Positions 63,698 through 64,000 of a stretch of DNA of 64,000 nt are shown one piece after another. Position numbers and translations under genes: made by a program. This DNA comes from Steromphala cineraria. Lineage: Eukaryota > Mollusca > Gastropoda > Trochida > Trochidae. The stretch covers positions 52,428,645 to 52,492,644 of the forward strand of contig OU744731.1 of the NCBI GenBank assembly GCA_916613615.1, in the 5' to 3' direction. Position 1 is the first letter of the stretch. Each line of letters opens with the position of its first letter. The notes under the pieces were generated by a model that was not told where the DNA came from, did not search any database, and saw only the letters and a program-made list of their open reading frames with translations.

Positions 63698-63939
63698 TGA
63701 CGACGTGGCCCATATCAAGGACGAGTTCACCAACGTATCGTATGTTCTAGACGTTATGCAGAGCATAACCGACGCCTTGAAAACATCCTTCCCGGGAGTT
63801 AAAGTGTACCCTACGATGGGTAACCACGACTGGTATCCTAAAGGGCAGTTCCCTGATGTAACAGGCCTCTACAGCGACACCGCCGTCATGTGGAAGGACT
63901 GGATTGTCTCCCCTGAGCAGCTGCAGAACTTCCGGAGAG
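63698..63939 (+). CDS. SMPDL3: SMPDL3-like phosphodiesterase, exon 3 (gene continues past window)
   Basis: Starts after TATCTCCTCAG (63697) and completes Gly88, giving WTGDD with the bridging Asp at 89. It continues through an N-glycosylation sequon (N100-V-S) to VYPTMGNHDWYPKGQFPD, the GNHD motif whose Asn130 and His131 supply further metal and catalytic contacts. It ends at CGGAGAG/GTGAAA (63939), phase 1, in the family's conserved FRRG stretch. Further exons, with the C-terminal histidine motifs, lie beyond the window. The KVYPTMGNHDWYPKGQFP segment looks somewhat closer to the 3B subgroup, which in vertebrates is GPI-anchored; this is a tentative impression. Confidence 0.93.
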
Positions 63940-64000
63940 GTGAAAACAATATGTTTGTTTCGTAACGACCTGCTTCATTCAAAGCTAGTGTTGTGATGGT

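Overview
The window is AT-rich animal DNA with spliced genes, dispersed non-autonomous elements and very large tandem repeats. The gene content (a BIR-BIR-UBA inhibitor-of-apoptosis gene and an acid sphingomyelinase-like phosphodiesterase), a tRNA-derived SINE with an ATT-type tail, and dispersed motifs of the kind seen in bivalve genomes suggest a lophotrochozoan, most likely a bivalve mollusc. That assignment is inference. No bacterial operons, rRNA genes, intact tRNA genes or CRISPR arrays were seen.

Layout. 1-2.9 kb: no gene recognised. About 2.9-5.8 kb (minus strand): an IAP gene with two coding exons that join exactly inside the first BIR domain, giving a 330-residue BIR-BIR-UBA protein without a RING, plus a possible 3' exon. 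5.9-22.4 kb: mostly unassigned AT-rich DNA with a TIR-bounded element carrying 145-bp internal repeats (10.83-11.51 kb), a SINE (15.68-15.99 kb) and small duplications. 22.47-23.15 kb: a long near-perfect hairpin followed by about 20 copies of a 21-bp palindromic repeat. 23.69-53.78 kb: a 30-kb array of a 33-bp (11-codon) repeat in several nested higher-order forms: a 1,063-bp unit made only of 33-mers, a 1,368-bp unit that adds an ~840-bp non-repeat segment containing an exon-like block, and a 5,034-bp larger duplication. 53.78-54.66 kb: a diverged edge copy of that segment, which retains sequence lost from the array copies and looks closest to the founder. 54.9-58.7 kb: exon-like remnant, dispersed repeats and a hAT-like MITE with an 8-bp target duplication. 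59.15-60.77 kb: a ~110-bp minisatellite. 60.87 kb to the end (plus strand): the first three coding exons of a secreted SMPDL3-type phosphodiesterase, starting about 100 bp after the minisatellite and running off the window.

The two recognisable genes are unrelated in function and on opposite strands. Most long open frames in 23.7-53.8 kb are by-products of the 33-bp period: they mostly begin at TTG and are open on both strands. The feature most worth follow-up is the exon-bearing 1,368-bp macrosatellite with its nested amplification history, next to the palindrome array.
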